In this document: piece by piece, positions 54,336 to 62,719 of the stretch | Numbering within the stretch: position 1 is the first letter of the stretch | Layout of the letters: each line of letters opens with the position of its first letter | Source: JBEHWX01 sp048498995 | GTDB taxonomy: Bacteria; Bacteroidota; Ignavibacteria; OLB7 | Direction of reading: 5' to 3' | Assembly (NCBI GenBank): GCA_048498995.1 | Contig: JBEHWX010000011.1 | Location: 1 to 64,000 of the forward strand | Length of the DNA stretch: 64,000 nt | Position numbers and translations under genes: made by a program | Notes under the pieces: generated by a model | What the model saw: only the letters and a program-made list of their open reading frames with translations | Databases searched by the model: none | What the model was told of the DNA's origin: nothing

Positions 54336-55540
54336 TAGAAGAGTCCGAATGAGATCTTCCCCTCCTTGAACGCGATGCCGGGGGAGGGGATATGGAAGAA
54401 GTCGATCGCCTCGAAGATGGTGCGCAGCACCGGGCTCGAGGTGGAGATACGCGAGAAATTCCAGTCGAGGGCAAGATAGAAGTTCCGGTGCCCGCCGCCG
54501 TCGCCGTCGAGGTCGCGCGAGGAGGCGCCGATGCCGATCCCCATCCAGGGCGGGATCACCGAGGCGACGCTCTCCGGAAGAAAGGGGTGGGGATCGATTC
54601 CGATCCAGTACGACTGCCCGAGATAGTCGTCGATGAACGCGCGCGACTCGCCGGCCTTCAGAGCGTCCAGATAGTCGCGGCTCGGGATGTAGCTCCACTT
54701 CGGTTTGAAGCTTCGGAGGATCGGGAACTGATACTGCGCCAGCGGCACCATGGCGCCGAGGATATCGGCCAGGGCATCGCCCGGACTGAAGCCGTAGGTG
54801 GTGTGGAAGCCATCCTCCGTCTCCACGTAGAGCTCGTAGGCAAGGCCGAGAAGGGAGCCGTAGAAGGTGCTCCGGCGCGTGTCCATCCCGGCCCAGGAGA
54901 GGGCGCCGCGGAACATGCCGGAGCCGAGATAGGCGCCGAACGCGTGGCCGAACTTGTCCAGGTTGAGCGCGTAGGACCAGTCGTTCTGAAAGCGGAACAC
55001 GTCCCGCTCCCCCTGCCACCACGCCTGCTGCTGATACAGATGTACCGTCGTCACCACCGCCACCGTCGCCGCGCCGACCACCGAGAGTCTGATCGGATCG
55101 ACCTCCGACACGGTGTCCGCGCCGATCGTGGCCGGCCGCGCGCTGTCCGCCGCCGCGGGCCCTCTGCCCGATATGTCGACACCGGCATCGACGTCGTCCA
55201 AATCCGCGGTGTCGACACCTGCCTCGTCACGATGGGAGGTTGCGCCGCCGGCCAGATCTTCGGGAGAGACATGTCCGCGGACGAAGAGGGGCAGGTCGGG
55301 GGGCGCGGCGACCCATGCGGTGAAGTCATCGACGGAATCAGGCGCGGCCGGCTCGCGCGCCGCGATGCCGGTCACGGCCGCCACCGACGACGTGTCGAAG
55401 ACGGGAGCCTGGGGGATCGGGATCGTATCCGCGGCGGCCGTGCTCCCCGATGCCAGGATCAGCGCCGCGGCAAGCCGAAGCGGCCCGGTCCGCGCGGTTC
55501 CGCGTGGTCGCGGCGTATGTGCGTCTCGATTGAATATCAC
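54335..55540 (-). CDS. DUF2279 (YfiM-like) envelope protein
   Basis: A 401-aa exported protein with an Ala-rich signal region (LRLAAALILASGSTAAA). Residues ~40-140 are Asp/Ala-rich and low in structure. The DUF2279 core follows: AWWQGERDVFRFQNDWSYAL, NLDKFGHAFGAYLGSGMF, SLLGLAYELYVETEDGF and FSPGDALADILGAM. The family is predicted periplasmic or membrane-associated, of unknown function. It has its own promoter matching that of czcC. Confidence 0.82.
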   Translation of the reverse strand: MIFNRDAHTPRPRGTARTGPLRLAAALILASGSTAAADTIPIPQAPVFDTSSVAAVTGIAAREPAAPDSVDDFTAWVAAPPDLPLFVRGHVSPEDLAGGATSHRDEAGVDTADLDDVDAGVDISGRGPAAADSARPATIGADTVSEVDPIRLSVVGAATVAVVTTVHLYQQQAWWQGERDVFRFQNDWSYALNLDKFGHAFGAYLGSGMFRGALSWAGMDTRRSTFYGSLLGLAYELYVETEDGFHTTYGFSPGDALADILGAMVPLAQYQFPILRSFKPKWSYIPSRDYLDALKAGESRAFIDDYLGQSYWIGIDPHPFLPESVASVIPPWMGIGIGASSRDLDGDGGGHRNFYLALDWNFSRISTSSPVLRTIFEAIDFFHIPSPGIAFKEGKISFGLF

Positions 55541-55588
55541 GATGAGGAGATCCGTGGATTCCGGAAGCTTCGGGCGTCGACGAACGCG

Positions 55589-55623
55589 CGAACCTACCGC
55601 GACGGGATTAAAGGGACATTAAA
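55589..55623 (-). promoter_or_regulatory. Putative response-regulator boxes and promoter of the DUF2279 block
   Basis: TTAAA direct repeats at 55608 and 55619 (11 bp apart), then 11 nt to CGAACCTA (55589-55596; TAGGTTCG on the transcribed strand), ~49 bp before the DUF2279 start. Same spacing and near-identical flanks as the czcC site. The first TTA is also the stop codon of the sensor kinase gene. Confidence 0.6.
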
Positions 55624-57020
55624 GTCGGATGAACGACGCTCGCTTCCAAGACGCCGGGAAGGCTGATCGTGACGATGGTCCCCGCGCCGGCCCGGCTGCC
55701 GATGGTCACCCGCCCGCCGTGATGCCCCACGATCCGCTGCACCAGCGCGAGCCCGACCCCGGTTCCGGGACGATCTTTCGTCGATTCTCCGCGAAAGAAG
55801 GGGGAAAAGACCTCCGGCAGCTCCTCGGCCGGAATCCCCCTGCCGTGATCCTCCACCGTCAGACGAAGCTCCCCGCCGGAGGCATCGAACGAGACGCCGA
55901 CCGGGCTCGGCGCGTCGGAATATTTCAGCGCGTTGTCGATCACGTTCACGATCGCCACGCGGAGCAGGTCGTCGTTCCCCCTGATCCTGAACGCGCTCTC
56001 GGTCTCGACGCTCGCCGGAAACGCCACGTCCACGCTCCGTTCCGGGTAGCGCTGGTGGATCTCCTGGAGCGCGTTGAAGAGGATCTCGTCGAGCTGGTGG
56101 ATCGTGGTCGGGCGCTGGAAGAATTCCGACTCGGTCCGCGCCAGCAGGAGCAGATCGTTCGAGAGGGCGCGGAGGCGTCGCGTGTCGTCCAGCGCGTTCC
56201 GGAGGATCGTCTCGTACTCGAGCTCGGTGCGCAGGCGCATCAGCGCCACCTCGATCTCTCCCTCGAGCGTGGTGAGCGGCGTGCGGATCTCGTGCGATGC
56301 GTGCGCGATGAACGCCCGCTGGGAGCGGAATGCGGATTCCAGGCGCTCGAGCATCCGGTTGAACGCCTGCGCCAGGTGCGCAAGCTCGTCCTTGCCGTTC
56401 CCCTCGTGAAGGCGGATGTGAAGATCCTCCGCGGAGATCCGCTCGGCGCGGTTCATCAGGTCGGCGATCGGCGCCATGGCGCGGCTGGCGAACCACCATC
56501 CGGCCAGCGCCATCAGCGTGGTCGCCGCGAAGAACCCCGCGATCAGTGAGATGCCGAGCGTTTCGAGGGAGCGGAGCCCGGCCTTGTCGATCGCCGAGAC
56601 CACCACCACATAGAGCCCGCCGTTGTCCTCGTAGGGAAAATAGACCGACTGGACATCGCCGGTATCGTTGACCTCCAGCCCGCGGCCGGCCAGCGCGCGG
56701 CCCCGGAGCTCGGAGGTGATCGTCAGCGGATGTACGCCGGAGCGGAACACCGCCTGGTTCCGCTGATCGAAGATCGCCACGCTCTCGCTGTCGAGCTGAT
56801 AGCTGTAGAGGGTGTTCCGGAAGGGAGCCAGCGCGTCAGGCGTCATCTCGTCACGCTCGAGCGCCACCGTCGCGGCCGTGAGGGCGCGGGCGAAGAGCTG
56901 GCGGGTGAACTCCGAGGAGCGCTGGAACGACGCATAGAGATAGAGCGCCCACATGAGCGTGGCCATCAGGAGGGCGAGCACGCCGGTGAACATCAGCGTG
57001 AGCCGGAGCTTGATCGTCAT
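55608..57020 (-). CDS. Sensor histidine kinase of the metal-efflux locus
   Basis: A 470-aa membrane kinase of the CusS/CzcS type. Two helices (~7-30 and 155-178) flank a periplasmic sensor of ~120 aa; then HAMP (near 180-235), H-box AHASHEIRTP with H243, N-box INVIDNALKYS, G1 VEDHGRGIP and G2 GTGVGLALVQRIV. The periplasmic part has no His/Met-rich cluster, so the sensed metal is unclear. ATGA overlap with the regulator gene. Confidence 0.92.
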   Translation of the reverse strand: MTIKLRLTLMFTGVLALLMATLMWALYLYASFQRSSEFTRQLFARALTAATVALERDEMTPDALAPFRNTLYSYQLDSESVAIFDQRNQAVFRSGVHPLTITSELRGRALAGRGLEVNDTGDVQSVYFPYEDNGGLYVVVVSAIDKAGLRSLETLGISLIAGFFAATTLMALAGWWFASRAMAPIADLMNRAERISAEDLHIRLHEGNGKDELAHLAQAFNRMLERLESAFRSQRAFIAHASHEIRTPLTTLEGEIEVALMRLRTELEYETILRNALDDTRRLRALSNDLLLLARTESEFFQRPTTIHQLDEILFNALQEIHQRYPERSVDVAFPASVETESAFRIRGNDDLLRVAIVNVIDNALKYSDAPSPVGVSFDASGGELRLTVEDHGRGIPAEELPEVFSPFFRGESTKDRPGTGVGLALVQRIVGHHGGRVTIGSRAGAGTIVTISLPGVLEASVVHPTLMSL

Positions 57021-57703
57021 CGCCGCGCCTCGCCATCCTTGATCACGTAGCCGGCGCCGATCACCGTGTGGATCAGCTTGGACTCGAAGTCCTTGTCCAC
57101 CTTGCGCCGCAGGAAGCTCACGTACACGTCGATCACGTTGCTCTCGCTGTCGAACGAGGTATCCCAGACCGACTCGGCGATCTCGGCGCGGGAGACCACC
57201 CGACGGCGGTTGCGCATCAGGAACTCGAGCAGCGCATACTCGCGCGAGGTGAGCTCGATGCCCTGTCCGGCGCGCATCACCGTGCGGGTTCTCAGGTCCA
57301 TCGTCAAGTCGCCGACCTGGAGCTGGGCGGGGCTGGACTGATCGCCGCGACGCCGCATCAGCGCGCGCAGCCGGGCCAGCAGCTCCCGGAACTCGAACGG
57401 CTTGACCAAGTAATCATCAGCGCCGGCATCGAAGCCCTGCACCTTGTCGTCGGTCGTGTCCAGCGCGGTCAGCAGCAGGATCGGCACCGACTCGTTGAAG
57501 CTCCTGACGCTCCGGACCAGCGCGAAGCCGCTCTTGCGCGGGAGCATCACGTCGATGATCAGCACGTCGTACTCGTTGTCGCGCGCCAGGCGCTCCCCCT
57601 CGAGTCCGTCGTGGGCAACCTCGACGGTGTAGGACTGTTCGACAAGCCCCTGACGGATGAAGGAGGCCACCTTGACCTCATCCTCGACCAGCAGAATCCT
57701 CAT
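57017..57703 (-). CDS. OmpR-family response regulator of the metal-efflux locus
   Basis: A 228-aa regulator. Receiver domain with D51 (VLIIDVMLPRKSG) and K101 (DYLVKPFEF); winged-helix output domain with GQGIELTSREYALLEFLMRN and SNVIDVYVSFLRRKVD. Paired with the kinase downstream. Its likely targets are the two 11-bp direct-repeat sites at 53.6 and 55.6 kb; I see no such site before its own start. Confidence 0.94.
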   Translation of the reverse strand: MRILLVEDEVKVASFIRQGLVEQSYTVEVAHDGLEGERLARDNEYDVLIIDVMLPRKSGFALVRSVRSFNESVPILLLTALDTTDDKVQGFDAGADDYLVKPFEFRELLARLRALMRRRGDQSSPAQLQVGDLTMDLRTRTVMRAGQGIELTSREYALLEFLMRNRRRVVSRAEIAESVWDTSFDSESNVIDVYVSFLRRKVDKDFESKLIHTVIGAGYVIKDGEARR

Positions 57704-57862
57704 GGCAGTTGAAGTGAATGTTGACGACTCGGATCACTGAACCCCGCCGAATCCGCCCCATTGTCCCGAAATCGGGTCCTCGGAGGGTTCGGGGGAGAGT
57801 TCGGGACGCCGGAAACTGGGCGGGCGACCACACACCGAAACACCCGGCCGGCCGATCGGTGC

Positions 57863-57893
57863 TTTGGCAAACGGAGCCGGTTTCGGATGTTTG
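57863..57893 (+). promoter_or_regulatory. Promoter candidate of cmk
   Basis: TTTG (57863-57866), 19-nt spacer, GATGTTTG (57886-57893; one mismatch to TAnnTTTG), ending 5 nt before ATG 57899. Predicts a leaderless cmk transcript. Confidence 0.4.
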
Positions 57894-57898
57894 CCGTC

Positions 57899-58582
57899 AT
57901 GTCACGTGATCGACTGATTATCGCCATCGACGGCCCGGCGGCCTCGGGCAAGAGCACGACCGCACGGCTGGTGGCCGAACGGCTCGGATATACCTATATC
58001 GACACCGGCGCGATGTATCGCGCCGTCACCCTCGCGGTGCTCCGCGCCGGCATCGACCCGGCCGACCGCGAGCGGGTGGAGCGCCTGGCCGCGGAGATCG
58101 ATATCCACATGGAGCGCTCCGACGACGGCACCCTCCACACCTTTCTCGACGCCGAGGATGTCTCCCTGGCGATCAGATCTCCGGAGGTGACCGCCGAGGT
58201 CTCCCAGGTGAGCGCCTTCGCGGGAGTGCGCCGCCGTCTGGTCGAGATGCAGAAGCGGATCGGCGCCTGCGGCGGCGTGGTGATCGACGGCCGGGATATC
58301 GGCACCGTGGTCTTTCCGGATGCCGACGTGAAGGTGTTCATGATCGCCGATCTGGCCGCGCGCGCCGTCCGACGGCAGGCAGAGCTGCAGCAGATGGGGA
58401 GGGACGCCACGGTCGACGGGCTGATCTCCTCGCTGCGCGAGCGGGACCGGCTCGACTCGACGCGCGAGGCAAGCCCGCTGACCAAGGCGCCGGACGCCGT
58501 GGAGCTCGACACCTCCAAGGTCACCATCGACGAGCAGGTCGATTTCGTGCTCGATCTGGTCCGTCGGAAAGTCGCCGGATAG
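57899..58582 (+). CDS. cmk: Cytidylate kinase
   Basis: Phosphorylates CMP and dCMP. 227 aa from ATG 57899, the family norm; longer frames upstream add a non-family leader. P-loop IAIDGPAASGKSTTARLVA, CMP-binding YIDTGAMYRAVTLA, DGRDIGTVVFPDADVKVFM and the lid RRQAELQ-x-RERDRLDSTR are all present. Followed by pyrC on the same strand. Confidence 0.95.
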   Translation: MSRDRLIIAIDGPAASGKSTTARLVAERLGYTYIDTGAMYRAVTLAVLRAGIDPADRERVERLAAEIDIHMERSDDGTLHTFLDAEDVSLAIRSPEVTAEVSQVSAFAGVRRRLVEMQKRIGACGGVVIDGRDIGTVVFPDADVKVFMIADLAARAVRRQAELQQMGRDATVDGLISSLRERDRLDSTREASPLTKAPDAVELDTSKVTIDEQVDFVLDLVRRKVAG

Positions 58583-58733
58583 GAGCCCCCGTGAGGCCGG
58601 CGCGGTGCCCGATTCCCGCGAGGGCCGTTCTTTTCGAGATCGATCTTCCCGAGATCGAATCCGGCGAGATCGATTCTCGCGCTCGAGGTCGTCGATGTTC
58701 GATACCCGCCTCTCATCACACATGCAATCAGCA

Positions 58734-60023
58734 ATGCAACGGACTCTCTTTCGCTCGATTCGACTTCTCAACCCGGCCCAGGGCCTCGACCGCCGCGCCG
58801 ATCTTCTGATCGCCGACGGGGTGATCGAGGCGATCGGCGAGGGGCTGGCCGCTCCCGACGGGGCCGACGTGCGCGACGCCTCCGGATGGGTCGCCGCTCC
58901 CGGCTTCTTCGATCTGCACGTTCACCTGCGCGAGCCGGGGCAGACGCACAAGGAGACGATCGCCAGCGGATGCGCCTCGGCGGCCAACGGTGGCTTCACC
59001 GGGGTCTGCTGCATGCCGAACACCGCCCCCTCGATCGACGCCCCGGAGGTGATCCACTCGATCCTCTGGAAGTCGCGCGAGCTGCCGGTCGACGTGATCC
59101 CGACGGCCGCCACGACCAAGGGACGCAAGGGGGAGGAGCTGGCGCCGATGGGCGCGCTCTACGAGGCCGGCGCCAGGATCTTCACCGATGACGGTGACTG
59201 CGTCCGCTCGCCCGAGGTGATGCGCCGCGCCTTCGAGTACGTCTCGATGTTCGAGGGAGCGGTCATGAGCCAGCACTGCGAGGAGCATTCGATGACACGC
59301 GGCTTCGCGATGCACGAGGGACCGGTCTCCACCCGGCTCGGCCTTCCCGGCTATCCGGATGTTGCCGAGGATCTGATCATCGCGCGCGACATCATGATCG
59401 CGGAGTTCTGCGGCGACCGTCCCTATCACGTCTCCCACATGAGCACGAAGGGGGGCGTCGAGCTGGTGCGCCGGGCCAAGAGCCGCGGCAAGACCAACAT
59501 CACCTGCGAGGTGACGCCGCATCACTTCGTGCTGACCGACGAGGCGGTGATCACCTACGGCACCAACGCCAAGATGAACCCGCCGCTCCGCTCGCGCGAG
59601 CATGTCGACGCGATCCTCGAGGGCTTCCGCGACGGAACGATCGACGTGATCGCCACCGACCACGCGCCGCACACGCTGGCCGAGAAGGAAGTGGAGTTCC
59701 AGAACGCGCCGAACGGCATCATCGGCCTGGAGACGTCGATCGCGCTGAGCTGCACGCATCTGGTGCATGCCGGCGTCATCGATCTGGCGCGGCTGATCGA
59801 GGTGATGTCGATCAATCCCCGGAGGATTCTCTCGCTGCCGATCCCGGCGCTCGCCGAGGGGGAGAAGGCGAACCTGACGATCTTCGCCCCGGATCAGACA
59901 TGGACCGTCGACAAGACGCGCTTCAAGACCAAGTCGCTCAACACGCCGTTCGACGGCTGGACGCTCCGCGGCAAGCCGGTCGCGATCATCAATCGCGGCT
60001 CCCTGGTCTGGAGCGATCTCTGA
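58734..60023 (+). CDS. pyrC: Dihydroorotase (multifunctional-complex type)
   Basis: Zinc amidohydrolase of pyrimidine synthesis, class I-type. 429 aa from ATG 58734 (MQRTLFRSIRLL); ATGs at 58722 and 58695 are possible. Metal and substrate motifs: FFDLHVHLREPG, GFTGVCCMPNTAP, YHVSHMSTKGG, CEVTPHHFVLTD, KMNPPLRS and IATDHAPHT. Both cmk and pyrC serve pyrimidine nucleotide metabolism, so their pairing makes sense. Confidence 0.95.
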   Translation: MQRTLFRSIRLLNPAQGLDRRADLLIADGVIEAIGEGLAAPDGADVRDASGWVAAPGFFDLHVHLREPGQTHKETIASGCASAANGGFTGVCCMPNTAPSIDAPEVIHSILWKSRELPVDVIPTAATTKGRKGEELAPMGALYEAGARIFTDDGDCVRSPEVMRRAFEYVSMFEGAVMSQHCEEHSMTRGFAMHEGPVSTRLGLPGYPDVAEDLIIARDIMIAEFCGDRPYHVSHMSTKGGVELVRRAKSRGKTNITCEVTPHHFVLTDEAVITYGTNAKMNPPLRSREHVDAILEGFRDGTIDVIATDHAPHTLAEKEVEFQNAPNGIIGLETSIALSCTHLVHAGVIDLARLIEVMSINPRRILSLPIPALAEGEKANLTIFAPDQTWTVDKTRFKTKSLNTPFDGWTLRGKPVAIINRGSLVWSDL

Positions 60024-60050
60024 GGGGCATCGCAATCGCTGCCTGCGCTA

Positions 60051-60162
60051 TTCGCATCGAGGAATTCGCATCGAGGAATTCGCATCGAGGAATTCGCATC
60101 GAGGAATTCGCATCGAGGAATTCGCATCGAGGAATTCGCATCGAGGAATTCGCATCCCAGAA
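60051..60162. repeat. Tandem array A: eight 14-bp units
   Basis: Unit TTCGCATCGAGGAA repeated from 60051 every 14 bp; the last copy is changed (TTCGCATCCCAGAA). Begins 28 bp after the pyrC stop. Confidence 0.95.
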
Positions 60163-60172
60163 TTCGATTCTA

Positions 60173-60204
60173 TTGTACAGGCGTTCAATTGAACGCCTGT
60201 ACAA
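60173..60204. repeat. Perfect 32-bp palindrome
   Basis: Arms TTGTACAGGCGTTCAA and TTGAACGCCTGTACAA meet without a loop. It lies between arrays A and B, in the gap between convergent pyrC and the glycosyltransferase gene. No T-run follows, so it is not a standard terminator. Confidence 0.92.
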
Positions 60205-60212
60205 ATCCTCCC

Positions 60213-60310
60213 CCCTCCATTCTCGCATCCCTCCATTCTCGCATCCCTCCATTCTCAAATCCCTCCATTCTCAAATCCTCCGGGCCTCAAATCTCCCCAT
60301 TCTCAAATCT
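60213..60310. repeat. Tandem array B: 16-bp units, decaying
   Basis: About four copies of CCCTCCATTCTCGCAT, later ones reading CTCAAAT in place of CTCGCAT, then two or three degenerate copies to ~60310. Confidence 0.85.
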
Positions 60311-60337
60311 TCCAGGCCCTTCTTCCGAAGCCATTCT

Positions 60338-60487
60338 CCCGATCGCATCTCTCCCGATCGCATCTCTCCCGATCGCATCTCTCCCGATCGCATCTCTCCC
60401 GATCGCATCTCTCCCGATCGCATCTCTCCTGATCGCATCTCTCCCGATCGCATCTCTCCCGATCGCATCTCTCCTGATCGCATCTCT
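60338..60487. repeat. Tandem array C: ten 15-bp units
   Basis: Unit CCCGATCGCATCTCT every 15 bp from 60338; units seven and ten read CCTGATCG. Ends ~30 bp before the stop of the leftward glycosyltransferase gene. Confidence 0.95.
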
Positions 60488-60515
60488 CTCATCGCTCCGG
60501 GCCTCCATCCCCGCA

Positions 60516-62267
60516 TCATCCCCGCGCCTTCTTCTTGAACAGATAGCGTCCACTCACCTTCCGGATGAATCCGAGCTTGCCGGTGCCGGGGAACACCTGG
60601 ATGCGGCGTAGCTCGAACGGATCCTCCAGCATCGCCAGCGGGCCGCTGTCGGAGGCGATGCCGAGCCGGTAGCCGGCCGCGCGCACATGCTCCTTGATCG
60701 TCGCGTCCAATGCGCCGTACGGGTAGCAGAAGGTGATGGCCTCGGTGCCGGTGATCTCCTCGATGCGTCGCTTCGATTCGGTGATCTCGCGGCGCGCCTC
60801 GTCGCTGCTCAGCTCGGTGAGCCGCGGATGGGTGAGCGTGTGAGATCCGAACTCCATCCCCTGTTCGACCATCCGGCGGATCTCGTCGCGATCCATCAGC
60901 GGCAGAGGGGGCTCGCCGCCATCTCCCTGATCCCAGATATTCTCCGTCCGGTCGGTCACCTGGAAGATCACCGCGCGCGCGCCATGCCTGTGGAGAATGG
61001 GGAAGAGCGTTTCGTAGTTGTCACGATAGCCGTCGTCGAACGTGAGCACCACGTGGCGGCCGCGATAGCGCTCCCGCTCGGGGAGCGACAGATACTCGGC
61101 GAAGGTGATGATCCGGAAGCCGGCGCGTCGCAGATACCGGAGCTGCCACTCGAACCGTCTGGCCGATACCCAGATCCCGTGATGGCCGCGCGGCGCCTCC
61201 TCGTCGATGACGCGATGGTAGGTGAGCACCGGGATCTCCCGGCGGTAATACCATCCGAGCGCGCGGCGATAGGTGGCGATGGTGAGCTCGACCATCCGGC
61301 TCAGGCCGAACTCCCGCGCCGCCCGGCTCCGCAATCCCTCATCGATGCCGGGCATCGCGAGCGCCCGCGTCAGATCGCGCCGGATCATCTCCCAGTCGTG
61401 CTCCCCCGTGTCGGCGATGTCGCCGAAGTTGCTCGCCAGCGCATGCTCCAGCGTCTCCGACGTCACCAGTCCGATCGTGCACGCCTCGCCGAGCGCGACC
61501 GTGGGGATGCCGGCCGAGAGCGCCTTCATCGCCACCTGCCCGGCGCCGACCACGACCGTGGCGCGCTCCATCACCTCGCCGACATTCTCGACGTAGCCGA
61601 GCAGCTCCACCTGCGGCGGGAGCTTGCGGAACCGATCCGGAATCCTGGTCCCGCCGGCGACCAGCACGCGGACATCCGGGAAGGAGGGGATCACCTTCGT
61701 GAGGAAGTCGTACGCGATCTCCCCCTTGGGGCCGGAGAGGCGGCCGATCAGGGCGATCACCGGAGGTCCGGCATCCGGATGCCGCTCGGCCACCACGTTC
61801 TTGACGCCGTTCCGGATCAGATCGATCCGCGATGCCGGAATTCGGAGCCGTTCGGTGAGATCGTCGGCGATGTTCTCGCAGACCGCGATGGTCCGATCGC
61901 CGAAGGCCTTGATGATCCTGCGGGCCGTGTGTCCCGGCGCGCGGCCGTGCGCGGTTACCACCATCGGAACGCCGGCGCGGCGCGCGGCGAATCCCGAGAC
62001 CCACGCCGAGGCGCGGGAGTTGGCGTGGACGATGTCGATCCGCTCGCGTCGGATCAGCGCGGCGAGCCGCCGGATATGGCGGATCCGGTTGACCGGCGTC
62101 CGCGTGTTCAGATCCATCGGCACATAGCCGGCTCTCGTCGGCTTGGTCAATGTGTCGGAGACGATGATCACCGAGTGGCCACGAGCGATCAGCTCGTCGG
62201 CGAGCTGCACGGCGTAGACTTCAGCTCCGGTTACCTCGAGCTGGGAGAGGACGAGTAGTACATTCAT
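60516..62267 (-). CDS. Glycosyltransferase family 4 fused to a polysaccharide deacetylase
   Basis: A 583-aa two-domain cytosolic protein. Residues ~1-345 form a GT4-like GT-B fold (LSQLEVTGAEVYAVQLADEL, NSRASAWVSGFAARRAGVPMV, ALIGRLSGPKGE), although the second lobe lacks the usual E-x7-E and instead reads EACTIGLVTSETLE. Residues ~350-583 are a NodB/CE4 deacetylase: TYHRVID, VLTFDDGYRDNYE (catalytic Asp), SHTLTHPRLTEL (metal His pair), CYPYG. Such a fusion could couple sugar addition and de-N-acetylation of a surface glycan. No signal peptide, unlike most CE4 enzymes. Confidence 0.88.
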   Translation of the reverse strand: MNVLLVLSQLEVTGAEVYAVQLADELIARGHSVIIVSDTLTKPTRAGYVPMDLNTRTPVNRIRHIRRLAALIRRERIDIVHANSRASAWVSGFAARRAGVPMVVTAHGRAPGHTARRIIKAFGDRTIAVCENIADDLTERLRIPASRIDLIRNGVKNVVAERHPDAGPPVIALIGRLSGPKGEIAYDFLTKVIPSFPDVRVLVAGGTRIPDRFRKLPPQVELLGYVENVGEVMERATVVVGAGQVAMKALSAGIPTVALGEACTIGLVTSETLEHALASNFGDIADTGEHDWEMIRRDLTRALAMPGIDEGLRSRAAREFGLSRMVELTIATYRRALGWYYRREIPVLTYHRVIDEEAPRGHHGIWVSARRFEWQLRYLRRAGFRIITFAEYLSLPERERYRGRHVVLTFDDGYRDNYETLFPILHRHGARAVIFQVTDRTENIWDQGDGGEPPLPLMDRDEIRRMVEQGMEFGSHTLTHPRLTELSSDEARREITESKRRIEEITGTEAITFCYPYGALDATIKEHVRAAGYRLGIASDSGPLAMLEDPFELRRIQVFPGTGKLGFIRKVSGRYLFKKKARG

Positions 62268-62719
62268 GGCTGGGTTCGACGGAATCTCCGCCGGGGGAAG
62301 CGCCGGTCTGGCGGGGGCGAACTTAATCGATGAAGATTAATAGCACGTGAAAAGAAGCGTATGCGCTTCCGGGCGCGAAGGGGAGACACGTTTGCCTTTC
62401 CTCTGGAACCTCGTTAGCTTCCCGCGCCGCGAACTCCGCCCCGGAGCCCGCGTCCCCTCCGGCCGGCGCCATCCGCCCGTCGGGACACTGCCGGCGCCTC
62501 GCCCGACGTCGCCGGTGGAGAGGGGCGGATCAGTCCTCCTCCATGCCGCGGTCGGGTTTGCAGGTCCCGCGGATCGCGCTTCGGCGTGTCGCGGGCTCGC
62601 GAGCCTTGCCGCCCGGTATCGTCCACGCCGCGATGTCCACGCGGCGATCTCCGTTCGATGATGTCCACGTCGCGATCTCCGCGGCGGCCCCCGGTCTCTT
62701 CACAGAACGAGCCTCGAGC
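62268..62719 (+). promoter_or_regulatory. Intergenic region with promoter candidate
   Basis: TTTG (62391-62394), 20-nt spacer, TAGCTTCC (62415-62422), a TAnnTTTG variant pointing at the TPR gene, about 300 bp ahead of ATG 62720. The frame of that gene is open through here, so earlier starts (ATG 62543, 62633) cannot be excluded. Confidence 0.35.
62632..62681. repeat. 28-bp-spaced direct repeat upstream of the TPR gene
   Basis: Two 22-bp copies (62632-62653 and 62660-62681) starting GATGTCCACG and ending GCGATCTCCG, differing at two bases, with a weaker partial copy before. Suggests non-coding repeat DNA, favouring the ATG at 62720. Confidence 0.7.

Noticed and set aside
53631..55022. 463-codon leftward frame as one protein
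   Set aside because: Its first half overlaps the DUF2279 gene antiphase and is Arg/Pro-rich; only the part from GTG 54335 has a signal peptide and barrel strands.
60051..60487. CRISPR or coding repeats
   Set aside because: Units of 14-16 bp are directly contiguous; open frames through them encode only simple repeats such as EFASRNSHRGIR with no start context.
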